DNA of 32,470 nt. It comes from Clostridium sp. MCC353. Its GTDB lineage: Bacteria > Bacillota > Clostridia > Lachnospirales > Lachnospiraceae. This document shows positions 13,803 to 22,416 of the stretch, in pieces (the first letter of the stretch is position 1; the number at the start of each line of letters is the position of its first letter). A program made the translations under genes and the position numbers. Where the stretch lies: NCBI RefSeq assembly GCF_018785315.1, contig NZ_WQPN01000007.1, positions 1 to 32,470 on the forward strand, in the 5' to 3' direction. The notes beneath the pieces are model-generated. The model made no database searches, had not been told where the DNA came from, and worked only from the letters and a program-made list of their open reading frames with translations.

Positions 13803-14999
13803 GTGCAGGATGAGAAAATAAATACCTGCCCCCAGGGCTATATATGGAAAGAGAATAAAAAGCTGCGCTGCGGATACACCACAGGCTCCTGCGCCGCCGC
13901 CGCTGCCAAAGCGGCCCTGTATACAATGCTTACTGGAACCGCCCCAAATCAGGTGGAGTTATTGACACCCGGGGGAATCCGCCTGTACCTGGAAGTGGAG
14001 GATTTGTACCGGGGAGCGGATTTTGTATCCTGCGGCATCCGCAAGGACGGAGGGGACGACCCCGACGTGACCCACGGTCTCCTCATCATGGCGAAAGTCA
14101 GCCGGAAAGAGGAGCCGGGAATTGAAATAGACGGCGGCCCCGGCGTGGGCCGGGTCACCAGAAAAGGCTTGGAGCAGCCGCCTGGAACTGCGGCCATCAA
14201 CCGGGTTCCCAGGGAAATGATCACAAAAGAGATGGAAGACCTGCTGAAAGAATACCAGGTTTCCGGCGGCGTAAAGGTGGAAGTTTACGTGCCCGGGGGA
14301 GAGAAAACGGCGGAAAAGACATTTAATCCCCGCTTGGGAATTGTGGGGGGAATCTCCATTTTAGGAACCACCGGAATCGTGATCCCCATGAGCGAAGCGG
14401 CCCTCATTTCCAGCATCGGCATCGAGATGAAGCAGCTTCTGGCGGAAGGCAACGGCTGTCTGGTCTTATCTCCAGGCAATTACGGGGAATCCTTCTCCCT
14501 GAACCAGTATGAGATTCCAGGGCGGTATATTGTAAAAATCAGCAATTTCGTGGGAGAGAGCATCGATATGGCCGTGGAATCGGGGGCCAAAGGAATCCTG
14601 TTAATCGGCCATATCGGAAAATTTGTGAAGCTGGCAGGCGGCATTATGAATACCCATTCCAGAAATGCCGACGCCAGAGCCGAACTTCTGGCCGCCCATT
14701 TCATCCGGTGCGGCGGCGATGCGTCTGCGGCGGCCAGGATTTTAGACTGTGTGACCACAGACGAAGGTCTGGAGATCATAAAAGGCGCCGGTCTTTTGGA
14801 TGAGGTTTCTAAAAGCCTTGTGGAAAAAATTCTGTACTATGTGGAAAAACGGAGCTATGGCCGCCTGAAAACCGGAATAGTGATGTATTCCAATGAATAC
14901 GGGCTGTTAGGCACAGCAGGGCCGGTGCCGGAACTTTTGAAAATGGTAAAGGAGTATATGCAGGATGAAAGCAGTGCTGATATTTGCGGGAACCAGTGA
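13803..14999 (+). CDS. cbiD: Cobalt-precorrin-5B C1-methyltransferase
   Basis: CbiD methylates C1 of cobalt-precorrin-5B and is specific to the anaerobic pathway. The hallmark LRCGYTTGSCAAAAAKAA lies 21 residues from the chosen start. DGGDDPDVTHG, GPGVGRVTRKGL, GGISILGTTGIV and GHIGKFVKLAGGIMNTHSR follow as in the family. The open frame extends up to ATG 13752 (415 aa). The GTG at 13803 (398 aa) is preferred because GGAAAGG (13787-13793) precedes it, the upstream part resembles spacer repeats, and CbiD is usually about 370-390 aa. The start is the least certain in the cluster. The 3' end overlaps the cbiJ-cbiE-cbiT gene by 35 bp. Confidence 0.92.
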   Translation: MQDEKINTCPQGYIWKENKKLRCGYTTGSCAAAAAKAALYTMLTGTAPNQVELLTPGGIRLYLEVEDLYRGADFVSCGIRKDGGDDPDVTHGLLIMAKVSRKEEPGIEIDGGPGVGRVTRKGLEQPPGTAAINRVPREMITKEMEDLLKEYQVSGGVKVEVYVPGGEKTAEKTFNPRLGIVGGISILGTTGIVIPMSEAALISSIGIEMKQLLAEGNGCLVLSPGNYGESFSLNQYEIPGRYIVKISNFVGESIDMAVESGAKGILLIGHIGKFVKLAGGIMNTHSRNADARAELLAAHFIRCGGDASAAARILDCVTTDEGLEIIKGAGLLDEVSKSLVEKILYYVEKRSYGRLKTGIVMYSNEYGLLGTAGPVPELLKMVKEYMQDESSADICGNQ

Positions 15000-16914
15000 A
15001 GGACGGGAACTGGCCTCATTTTTAAGCGGAGCCGGGATCGAATCCTGGGTCAGCGTGGCAACGGAATATGGAGAGACATTGCTTCCTAAGGAGGAGAATA
15101 TAACCGCTGTAACCGGATATAAAGACCGGCAGGAGATGGAGATTTTTTTAAGAGAACACGATTTTTCCTGTGTGGTGGACGCCACCCACCCCTTTGCCCA
15201 GAAGGCCACCGAACATATCAAAGGGGCCTGTAAGGACGCGGATGTGCCCTATTACCGTCTGCTCCGGGAAGAAGAACATGAAATGGCGGGAGACGCGGTT
15301 TATGTGGGATCGGTCCGGGAGGCGGCTGAATATCTGGAACAGACAAAAGGAAATGTGATGGTCACCACCGGGAGCAAGGAACTGGACCCCTATATGGAAC
15401 TCACCGACCCGTCCCGGCTTTATTTCCGCATACTTCCTTCGGCCCCTTCTTTGGCGCTCTGCCAGGCCAGGAACATTCCTCCTAAGAATATCATCGCCAT
15501 GCAGGGCCCCTTTGGACGGGAGTTAAATGCGGCTCTGATCCGTCAGCTTGACTGCCGCTATCTGGTAACCAAAGCTTCGGGCCAGGCCGGGGGATTTTCA
15601 GAGAAAATCCAGGCGTGCAGGGATACCGGCGCTGTGCCGGTTGTGATAAAAAGGCCGGAAGAAGCGGACGGGCAAAGCATGGGGGAGATTAAAAAGCTTC
15701 TCCTGAAACTGTACGGAATGAAAGAAAAGCCTGCTGTCACCATAGCGGGAACCGGGCCGGGTTCAGAAGCCATGATGACGGCAGAGGTGCTGCAGGCGCT
15801 CACAAAAGCAGATGCCTGTATCGGCAGCGGGCGCATGCTGGATGGGGCCAAAAAACGGGGAAAACCGGTATTTGACAGCTACCGGCCGGAAGAGATCAAA
15901 GCCTGGATAGAAGCCCATCCCGAATACCGTAACATCCTGATTCTGATGTCCGGCGACCCGGGATTCTACAGCGGCACAAAAAAACTTCTGGACCAGTTAA
16001 GCGGATACCAGGCGGACGTCCTTCCCGGAATCTCTTCCCTGTCCGCCTTCTGCGCCAAGCTGGGAATCTCCTGGGACGACATGGTTTTGTGCAGCGTTCA
16101 CGGCAGAAGACAGAATCTGATACAGAAGATCCGCCACAACAGAAAGGTGTTCGCCCTGCTTGGAAAGGAAGACGAATTCCGCAAACTCTGCGGCCTCATG
16201 CTGGATTACGGCATGGAAGATGTGACAGTCTGCGTCGGAGATTCCCTGTCCTATGAACAGGAGCGGATCTTTAAGGGAACGCCGAAAACCGCATTGAATG
16301 AGAAATTTTCAAACCTGAGCTGCGCGGTATTTATAAATGAAAGATTTGAAGCGAAAAAACTCCGGCTGGGAATACCGGAAGAAGAGTTTATCCGGGACAA
16401 GGTGCCCATGACCAAAGATGAAGTGAGATGCATATCGGTGGCCAAACTGCAATTGCAGCGGGATTCCATCATTTACGATATCGGCGCCGGAACCGGTTCT
16501 GTATCCGTGGAAATGGCAATGGCTTCGGAAGACGGCATGGTGTACGCGGTTGAAAAGAAACCTCTGGCAGCAGAACTGATCGGAAAGAACCGGGATAAAT
16601 TCAGAATCACCAATCTGGAAATCATCGAAGGCACGGCCCCGGAGGCGATTTCAGACCTGCCTGCGCCCACCCATGCATTTATTGGTGGTTCCTCCGGCAA
16701 TTTAAAAGAGATCGTGGGAATTCTGAAACAGAAGAATCCGGCGGTGAGAATTGTGATCAATGCCATCGCTCTGGAGACGGTGGCGGAAATCGCAGCCCTT
16801 GGCGGGGAATATGAGATGGAGATCGTCCAGATCCAGGCGGCGAAAGGGAAGAAAGCAGGCAGTTATCATCTGATGATGGGACAGAATCCGGTAACCATTG
16901 CAGTCATTGAATAA
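14965..16914 (+). CDS. CbiJ-CbiE-CbiT fusion: cobalt-precorrin-6A reductase / C5-methyltransferase / C15-methyltransferase (decarboxylating)
   Basis: The protein is 649 aa and holds three consecutive-step enzymes. Residues 1-250 are the NAD(P)H-dependent reductase CbiJ/CobK (IFAGTSEGRELA at 6-17, VVDATHPFAQKAT at 70-82, VMVTTGSKEL at 131-140, VTKASGQAGGF at 201-211). Residues 255-455 are CbiE (TIAGTGPGSEAMMT, ILMSGDPGFYSG at 326-337, LPGISSLSAFCAKLG). Residues 465-649 are CbiT, a class I SAM methylase (DKVPMTKDEVR at 478-488, IYDIGAGTGSVSVEMA at 503-518, AFIGGSSGNL). CbiE-CbiT fusion equals CobL; adding CbiJ gives a three-step enzyme. RBS AAAGGAG (14948-14954) lies inside cbiD. Its 3' end is tandemly duplicated. 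Confidence 0.95.
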   Translation: MKAVLIFAGTSEGRELASFLSGAGIESWVSVATEYGETLLPKEENITAVTGYKDRQEMEIFLREHDFSCVVDATHPFAQKATEHIKGACKDADVPYYRLLREEEHEMAGDAVYVGSVREAAEYLEQTKGNVMVTTGSKELDPYMELTDPSRLYFRILPSAPSLALCQARNIPPKNIIAMQGPFGRELNAALIRQLDCRYLVTKASGQAGGFSEKIQACRDTGAVPVVIKRPEEADGQSMGEIKKLLLKLYGMKEKPAVTIAGTGPGSEAMMTAEVLQALTKADACIGSGRMLDGAKKRGKPVFDSYRPEEIKAWIEAHPEYRNILILMSGDPGFYSGTKKLLDQLSGYQADVLPGISSLSAFCAKLGISWDDMVLCSVHGRRQNLIQKIRHNRKVFALLGKEDEFRKLCGLMLDYGMEDVTVCVGDSLSYEQERIFKGTPKTALNEKFSNLSCAVFINERFEAKKLRLGIPEEEFIRDKVPMTKDEVRCISVAKLQLQRDSIIYDIGAGTGSVSVEMAMASEDGMVYAVEKKPLAAELIGKNRDKFRITNLEIIEGTAPEAISDLPAPTHAFIGGSSGNLKEIVGILKQKNPAVRIVINAIALETVAEIAALGGEYEMEIVQIQAAKGKKAGSYHLMMGQNPVTIAVIE

Positions 16915-16930
16915 TTGCAGTTATTGAATA
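16897..16930 (+). repeat. 17-bp tandem duplication of the cbiT 3' end
   Basis: ATTGCAGTCATTGAATA (16897-16913, final codons and most of the stop) is followed at once by ATTGCAGTTATTGAATA (16914-16930), with 16 of 17 bases identical. The second copy forms half of the spacer before cobU-sirC. This is the same pattern as the 38-bp duplication after hemD. Confidence 0.9.
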
Positions 16931-16948
16931 TAGAAAAGAGGCGGTTCT

Positions 16949-17926
16949 ATGTTATATCTGGTAACAGGGCCTGAGAAATCAGGAAAATCGGCAAAAGCGG
17001 AGGCTCTGGCTGTCCGTTTGGGAGAAAACAGAATCTATCTGGCCACCATGGTGCCTTTTGGGGAAGAGGGCAGAAAACGGGTGGAACACCACCGGGAACT
17101 CCGGAAAGAGAAGGGATTTAACACTGTGGAGTGTCCGGTTGATATCGATCAGGCGGACATCCCCAAAAATGCTGTGGTGCTTTTGGAATGTATCCTGAAT
17201 CTGGCCGCGAATATCTGTTTCGGCACAGAGGGCTGTCCGCCCCATACGGCGGAAGAAACCGTCCGCCTGGTCTGCGAAAAAGTGGACCGGCTCAATAAAA
17301 AATGCAGGGAACTCATTGTGGTAACGGGACAAATGGAGTATGATCAGGGTTATGACGAAGAGACAAGAGCCTATATAGAGGCCGTCCATCAGATCAACCG
17401 CCGCCTGGAACAGATGGCGGACCAGGTGATCGGAGGCGGAGAGAAAGAATATCCCCGGTTCCCCCTGTTTGTGGATTTGAACAAAAAGCGGGTAGTGGTG
17501 GCCGGAGCGGGGAAAATCGGAACCAGAAGAGCCGCTGTTTTGGCCGAATTCGGGGCGGCCGTCCTGGTGGCCGCCCCGGAAGGATGCGAAGAGATGGCAC
17601 GCTTAGAGCAGGCCGGTCTGGTGCACTGGGAGAGAAGGCCGGTCAGGGAGGCGGATTTAAACGGGGCCTATCTGGCGGTTGCGGCCACCAATAACCCGGA
17701 CGTCAATGACCGGATGGCAAAGCTGTGCCGTGAACGGGGAATCATGGTCAGCCATGCGGGCGACCAAAGCCAATGCAGCTTTTATTTTCCGGGAATCGCC
17801 CGGGAAGGGGAGCTGGTGGCCGGGATTGTGGCGGATGGAAAGAGCCACAGCCTGGCGAAACAGGCGGCCCAATCCCTGAGAATCTGGCTCAGACAGTTTA
17901 TGACAGAGAGGAACGGCGAGCGATGA
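16949..17926 (+). CDS. CobU-SirC fusion: adenosylcobinamide kinase/guanylyltransferase + precorrin-2 dehydrogenase
   Basis: The protein is 325 aa. Residues 1-165 match CobU: Walker A GPEKSGKS (7-14), LATMVPFGEEGRKRVEHHRELR (31-52) with the histidines where GMP is attached in the family, and VLLECILNLAANICF (77-91). The later segment VTGQMEYDQGYDEETRAY replaces the proteobacterial VTNEVG motif. Residues 172-318 match SirC/CysG-N/Met8p: VVVAGAGKIGTRRA (182-195), AATNNPDVNDRM and AGDQSQCSFYFPGI (270-283). CobU acts near the end of the pathway (nucleotide loop), SirC near the start (precorrin-2 to sirohydrochlorin), so the fusion joins distant steps. The TGA overlaps cobD by 4 bp. Confidence 0.92.
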   Translation: MLYLVTGPEKSGKSAKAEALAVRLGENRIYLATMVPFGEEGRKRVEHHRELRKEKGFNTVECPVDIDQADIPKNAVVLLECILNLAANICFGTEGCPPHTAEETVRLVCEKVDRLNKKCRELIVVTGQMEYDQGYDEETRAYIEAVHQINRRLEQMADQVIGGGEKEYPRFPLFVDLNKKRVVVAGAGKIGTRRAAVLAEFGAAVLVAAPEGCEEMARLEQAGLVHWERRPVREADLNGAYLAVAATNNPDVNDRMAKLCRERGIMVSHAGDQSQCSFYFPGIAREGELVAGIVADGKSHSLAKQAAQSLRIWLRQFMTERNGER

Positions 17927-19026
17927 AGACACACGGAGGAGACATTTTCGGCGTTGCGGCAGAACTGGGCGTGAAGCCGGAAGAATGTCTGGATTTTTCA
18001 GCCAATTTAAATCCCCTGGGCGTTCCAAAAAGCGTCCGGGATGCCATGAAAGAAAGCCTGGACCAGGTGATCTATTACCCAGACCCGGACTGCCGGGAAC
18101 TGATCCATGATTTAAGCGGGCATTACGGGGTGCCGGAAGGGTATCTGCTGGCTGGAAATGGGGCGGCGGACCTGATTTTCCGTCTGGTTTATGGGATCAG
18201 GCCTTCAAATGCCCTGATTCCGGCCCCCACTTTTTTAGAATATGAAGAGGCGCTGAAGCAGACAAAAACCCGGATCATCCGCCTGCCGCTGGATGAAAAT
18301 CTGGAAGTGCCGGAGAATCTGCCGGAGTTCATTTCTGAAGAAATTGACCTGGTATTTCTCTGCAATCCCAACAATCCCACCGGCATTTTAACCGGGAGGG
18401 ATTTGATGATCATGGCAGCCAAAAAGGCAGTTGAGACGGGAACAATACTGGTGATCGACGAATGTTTCCTGGACTTTACGGGCAGGGAAGAGGAATTCAC
18501 AATGGTCCCTTACCTGAAAGAGTTTCCCAACATGGTCATTTTAAAATCCTTTACCAAGATGTTTTCCATACCTGGAATCAGGCTTGGATATGCGCTCTGT
18601 TCCGATCCGGATCTGATTAACCGAATCCGGGCCGCCGGACAGAGCTGGAGCGTCAACACCGCAGCCGCGGCGGCGGGCAGGGCGGCTTTAAAAGAGGTGG
18701 AATTTGTCCGTTCTTCGGCCGCTTTTATAAAAGAAGAAAGGGAGTTTCTGACCGGAGAACTGAAAAAACTTGGAATCAGAGTATTCCCGGGGCAGGCCAA
18801 TTATCTGTTCATCCAGGTAAAGAGCTGTCCCGGTTTATATGATAAACTGTTGCGGTACGGGATCATGATCCGACGCTGCTTAAACTACGACGGGCTGGAC
18901 GAAACGTACTACCGGACAGCCGTCAGAAACCGTGAAGAGAACAAAGGGCTTATTAAGGCGCTGAAATCGATCATAGAAGGAGAGGAGAAAAATGCTGCAA
19001 AGACCGAGACGACTGAGAGGAAATGA
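17923..19026 (+). CDS. cobD: Threonine-phosphate decarboxylase (PLP-dependent)
   Basis: The product is 367 aa, matching CobD. It decarboxylates L-threonine-O-3-phosphate to (R)-1-amino-2-propanol phosphate, the linker attached by CbiB. The N-terminus HGGDIFGVAAELG and LDFSANLNPLG (23-33) are diagnostic of CobD/CobC. The fold-type I elements LCNPNNPTG (146-154), DECFLDF (179-185) and the PLP lysine Lys212 in SFTKMFSIPGIRLGYA are present. The open frame extends upstream to 17773, but the ATG at 17923 gives the family N-terminus and an ATGA overlap with cobU-sirC. A histidinol-phosphate aminotransferase is the main alternative, made unlikely by the N-terminus and context. It overlaps hemB by 35 bp. 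Confidence 0.92.
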   Translation: MKTHGGDIFGVAAELGVKPEECLDFSANLNPLGVPKSVRDAMKESLDQVIYYPDPDCRELIHDLSGHYGVPEGYLLAGNGAADLIFRLVYGIRPSNALIPAPTFLEYEEALKQTKTRIIRLPLDENLEVPENLPEFISEEIDLVFLCNPNNPTGILTGRDLMIMAAKKAVETGTILVIDECFLDFTGREEEFTMVPYLKEFPNMVILKSFTKMFSIPGIRLGYALCSDPDLINRIRAAGQSWSVNTAAAAAGRAALKEVEFVRSSAAFIKEEREFLTGELKKLGIRVFPGQANYLFIQVKSCPGLYDKLLRYGIMIRRCLNYDGLDETYYRTAVRNREENKGLIKALKSIIEGEEKNAAKTETTERK

Positions 19027-19969
19027 AATTTTAAGAAAGATGGTGAGGGAAACCAGGCTTGACAAAGCCTCCCTGATCTATCCCATTTTTGTAAAAGAGG
19101 GGACCGGAATCCAGGAAGAGATTCCCACAATGCCGGGACAGTTCCGCTACAGCGTGGACAAGATGCCCTATAAACTGGAAGAGCTGAAACGGGCCGGGGT
19201 GGGCAGCGTGATGTTCTTCGGCATTCCCGACGTAAAGGACGAAGTGGGAAGCGGGGCCTATGCGGAGGATGGAATCGTGCAGAGGGCGCTTAGGGAAGCC
19301 AGAAAACAGTTCCCGGACCTCTATCTGATCACCGACGTGTGTATGTGCGAATACACGTCTCACGGCCATTGCGGCGTGCTCTGCGGTTCGGAGGTGGACA
19401 ACGATCCCACTCTGAAGCTTCTCTCCGCCACCGCCTTATCCCATGTACAGGCCGGGGCAGACATGGTAGCCCCTTCGGATATGATGGACGGCCGGGTGCT
19501 TGCCATCCGGAATACGCTGGATGAAAACGGGTATACCCAGACCCCCATCATGTCCTATGCGGTAAAATATGCATCCGCATTTTACGGCCCCTTCCGGGAT
19601 GCGGCAGGTTCCGCCCCTGCTTTCGGAGACAGGAAATCCTACCAGATGGATTACCACAACCGGAAAGAAGGGATCAAAGAAGCCCTTTTGGACGTGGAAG
19701 AGGGGGCGGACATCATCATGGTAAAACCGGCCATGAACTACCTGGATGTGATCCGGGAAGTGGCGGATCTGGTGGACGTGCCGGTGGCCTCTTACAGCGT
19801 CAGCGGAGAGTACGCCATGGTGAAGGCCGGGGCCAAATTAGGTTACATCGATGAGGAAAAGATCATTGCCGAGATGGCGGTTGCGTCATACCGGGCAGGC
19901 TCTTCCATCTACCTGACTTATTTCGCAGAAGAGATCGCATCCCTGATTGACAGGGGAATTATTGGATAA
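18992..19969 (+). CDS. hemB: Porphobilinogen synthase (5-aminolevulinate dehydratase)
   Basis: The product is 325 aa, full length. It condenses two 5-aminolevulinates to porphobilinogen, feeding the HemC domain at 5490. Schiff-base lysines are Lys192 in SYAVKYASAFYGPFRDAA and Lys245 in MVKPAMNYLD. The Zn-type cysteine triad Cys117, Cys119 and Cys127 lies in DVCMCEYTSHGHCG, so this is a zinc rather than magnesium-only enzyme. The RBS GAAGGAGAGGAG (18976-18987) is strong although the gene overlaps cobD by 35 bp. No hemA or hemL is in the window. It closes the cobalamin cluster; no clear intrinsic terminator follows. Confidence 0.96.
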   Translation: MLQRPRRLRGNEILRKMVRETRLDKASLIYPIFVKEGTGIQEEIPTMPGQFRYSVDKMPYKLEELKRAGVGSVMFFGIPDVKDEVGSGAYAEDGIVQRALREARKQFPDLYLITDVCMCEYTSHGHCGVLCGSEVDNDPTLKLLSATALSHVQAGADMVAPSDMMDGRVLAIRNTLDENGYTQTPIMSYAVKYASAFYGPFRDAAGSAPAFGDRKSYQMDYHNRKEGIKEALLDVEEGADIIMVKPAMNYLDVIREVADLVDVPVASYSVSGEYAMVKAGAKLGYIDEEKIIAEMAVASYRAGSSIYLTYFAEEIASLIDRGIIG

Positions 19970-20019
19970 CCTTAATGTATGGATTAAAAGTTTCTGAATG
20001 TTCTTGTAACATTTTAATA

Positions 20020-20048
20020 TTGATTTTTTATCTAAAAAAAATTATAAT
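20020..20048 (+). promoter_or_regulatory. Sigma-A-type promoter of rel
   Basis: TTGATT (20020-20025), 17 bp, then TATAAT (20043-20048), in a very AT-rich block 37 bp before the rel start. The -10 and spacing are ideal and the -35 matches 4/6. This is the clearest promoter in the window and marks the boundary between the cobalamin cluster and the housekeeping genes. Confidence 0.75.
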
Positions 20049-20085
20049 GTAGAATAACTATTTCCAGCAGAAAAGGTGACGATCT

Positions 20086-22365
20086 ATGACAAATGATACG
20101 GTTTCAGAAAAACTGAATATAGAGCTGGAGGCGCCGGCGGATTTCACAAGCCCGGAAGTGCTCTATGACGATCTGGTTAAAAGCATCAGGAAATACCATC
20201 CTTCCGATGATATCAGCATGGTGGAAAAAGCCTACAGGATCGCATATGAAGCCCACAAAGACCAAAAGAGAAAATCGGGTGAACCCTATATCATTCACCC
20301 CCTTTGTGTTGCCATCATTCTGGCTGATCTGGAACTGGATAAGGAGACAATCGTCGCCGGCATCCTCCACGACGTGGTGGAAGACACGGTGATGACCGGG
20401 GATGAAGTGGCGAAGGAATTTGGAGCGGAAGTCGCCCTGTTGGTGGACGGCGTCACCAAACTGACCCAGTTGTCCTGGTCCATGGATAAGGTGGAAATTC
20501 AGGCGGAAAACCTGAGGAAGATGTTCTTAGCCATGGCGAAAGATATACGCGTCATTTTGATCAAACTGGCCGACCGCCTTCATAATATGAGGACGCTTCA
20601 GTATATGAGGCCGGAGAAGCAGAAGGAAAAGGCCAAAGAGACCATGGAAATCTACGCCCCTATCGCTCACCGGCTGGGTATTTCCAAAATCAAGATCGAA
20701 CTGGACGATTTGTCATTAAAATATTTAAAGCCGGATGTGTATTATGATCTGGCTGAAAAGATCACACTGCGCAGGGATGCCAGGGAAGCATTTGTCAGAG
20801 AAATTGTGGAAGAGGTGCAGAGCCACATCAAGGAAGCCGGGATTGAAGCCCAGGTGGACGGACGGGTGAAGCATTTCTTCAGTATCTATAAGAAGATGGT
20901 GAACCAGGATAAGACCCTGGATCAGATTTACGATCTGTTCGCCGTCCGCATCATCGTAGACACCGTGAAGGACTGTTATGCCGCCCTTGGGGTGATCCAC
21001 GAACTGTATAAGCCGATTCCAGGCCGGTTCAAGGACTACATCGCCATGCCGAAACCCAATATGTACCAGTCCCTGCACACTACCTTGATTGGCAGCAGCG
21101 GCCGTCCCTTTGAGATTCAGATCCGTACCTTTGAGATGCACCGTACCGCGGAATTCGGTATCGCCGCCCATTGGAAGTATAAGGAGAGCGGCAGCGGACA
21201 GGTGGCAGCAGGAGATGAAGAAGCCAAGTTAAGCTGGCTGCGCCAGATTCTGGAATGGCAGCGGGACATGTCGGATAATAAAGAATTTCTGAGCCTGATT
21301 AAAAGCGATCTGGACCTGTTTTCCGACAGCGTTTACTGTTTCACCCCGTCCGGTGATGTGAAGACACTTCCAAGCGGTTCCACCCCCATCGATTTTGCCT
21401 ATTCCATCCACAGCGCGGTTGGGAACAAGATGGTAGGGGCCAGAGTTAATGGTAAGCTGGTAAACATCGATTATGTGATCCAGAACGGCGACCGCATCGA
21501 GATCATCACTTCCCAGAACTCCAAGGGCCCCAGCCGTGACTGGCTTTCCCTGGTGAAGAGTACTCAGGCGAAGAATAAGATCAACCAGTGGTTTAAAACC
21601 GAACTGAAAGAGGATAACATACTAAAAGGCAAGGAGATGATCGAGCGGTACTGCAAGACCAAAGGCATCAACTTAGCCGATATCAGCAAGCCGGAGTACA
21701 TGGAAAAGGTCATGGCCCGGTATGCGTTCCGGGACTGGGATTCGGTTCTGGCATCCATCGGCCACGGCGGCCTGAAAGAGGGCCAGATCATCAACAAGAT
21801 GCTGGATGAGCGGGAAAAGAAGCTGAAAAAAGAGGTGACCGATACCAACATCCTGGACGGAATCGCGGAGATGACCAACAAGGTTCCTGTCTCCAAAAAA
21901 TCCAAGAGCGGAATTGTGGTAAAGGGAATCCACGATGTGGCAGTCCGTTTCTCCAGATGCTGCAGCCCGGTTCCAGGCGATGAGATCGTAGGATTTGTCA
22001 CCCGGGGCAGAGGGGTTTCCATCCACAGAACTGACTGCATCAATATCATCAACCTGCCGGAAGACGAAAGGGCCAGGCTGATCGACGCGGAGTGGCAGCA
22101 GGCGGAAGGCGCGGATAACAAGGAACGGTATTCCACGGAAATCCAGATCTATGCCAACAACAGGATCGGCATGTTTGTGGATATTTCTAAAGTATTTACG
22201 GAGCGCCAGATCGATATCACGTCCATGAATGTGCGGACCAGCAAGCAGGGGAAAGCCACCATTATCATGACATTTGATATACATGGAATTGAGGAATTGA
22301 ACCGGTTAACTGATAAACTGAGACAAATTGAAGGCGTATTGGATATTGAGAGAACTGCGGGGTGA
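20086..22365 (+). CDS. rel: Bifunctional (p)ppGpp synthetase/hydrolase (RelA/SpoT family)
   Basis: The product is 759 aa, a full-length long Rel. It makes and degrades the alarmone (p)ppGpp in the stringent response at the ribosome. The domains in order are HD hydrolase (about 45-200, HDVVED at 95-100), synthetase (about 235-365, RFKD at 314-317, the RxKD form of bifunctional enzymes), TGS (about 415-475), and the conserved-cysteine region (RFSRCCSPVPGDE, Cys625/626). The C-terminal ACT domain covers about 683-757. Both catalytic domains look intact. The RBS AGGTGA (20074-20079) precedes the ATG. It has its own promoter and a terminator overlapping its stop codon. Confidence 0.96.
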   Translation: MTNDTVSEKLNIELEAPADFTSPEVLYDDLVKSIRKYHPSDDISMVEKAYRIAYEAHKDQKRKSGEPYIIHPLCVAIILADLELDKETIVAGILHDVVEDTVMTGDEVAKEFGAEVALLVDGVTKLTQLSWSMDKVEIQAENLRKMFLAMAKDIRVILIKLADRLHNMRTLQYMRPEKQKEKAKETMEIYAPIAHRLGISKIKIELDDLSLKYLKPDVYYDLAEKITLRRDAREAFVREIVEEVQSHIKEAGIEAQVDGRVKHFFSIYKKMVNQDKTLDQIYDLFAVRIIVDTVKDCYAALGVIHELYKPIPGRFKDYIAMPKPNMYQSLHTTLIGSSGRPFEIQIRTFEMHRTAEFGIAAHWKYKESGSGQVAAGDEEAKLSWLRQILEWQRDMSDNKEFLSLIKSDLDLFSDSVYCFTPSGDVKTLPSGSTPIDFAYSIHSAVGNKMVGARVNGKLVNIDYVIQNGDRIEIITSQNSKGPSRDWLSLVKSTQAKNKINQWFKTELKEDNILKGKEMIERYCKTKGINLADISKPEYMEKVMARYAFRDWDSVLASIGHGGLKEGQIINKMLDEREKKLKKEVTDTNILDGIAEMTNKVPVSKKSKSGIVVKGIHDVAVRFSRCCSPVPGDEIVGFVTRGRGVSIHRTDCINIINLPEDERARLIDAEWQQAEGADNKERYSTEIQIYANNRIGMFVDISKVFTERQIDITSMNVRTSKQGKATIIMTFDIHGIEELNRLTDKLRQIEGVLDIERTAG

Positions 22366-22381
22366 TGTATCGCAGTTTTTT
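22353..22381 (+). terminator. Intrinsic terminator overlapping the rel stop codon
   Basis: AACTGCG (22353-22359) and CGCAGTT (22371-22377) form a perfect 7-bp stem with an 11-nt loop, followed by a T-run (22376-22381). The left arm encodes the last sense codons of rel and the stop codon sits in the loop. Termination here would separate rel from the downstream MBL-hemZ genes, which probably also depend on partial read-through. Confidence 0.7.
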
Positions 22382-22416
22382 CATTCTATAGGAAAGCAGG
22401 GAGAAGGAGAGGGAAT

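Noticed and set aside
17773-17922. Upstream extension of cobD
   Set aside because: It overlaps the SirC domain in another frame; the ATG at 17923 gives the family N-terminus and an ATGA junction.
21673-22284. 203-aa minus-strand ORF inside rel
   Set aside because: It is antisense to the conserved C-terminal domains of Rel; no RBS or family features.
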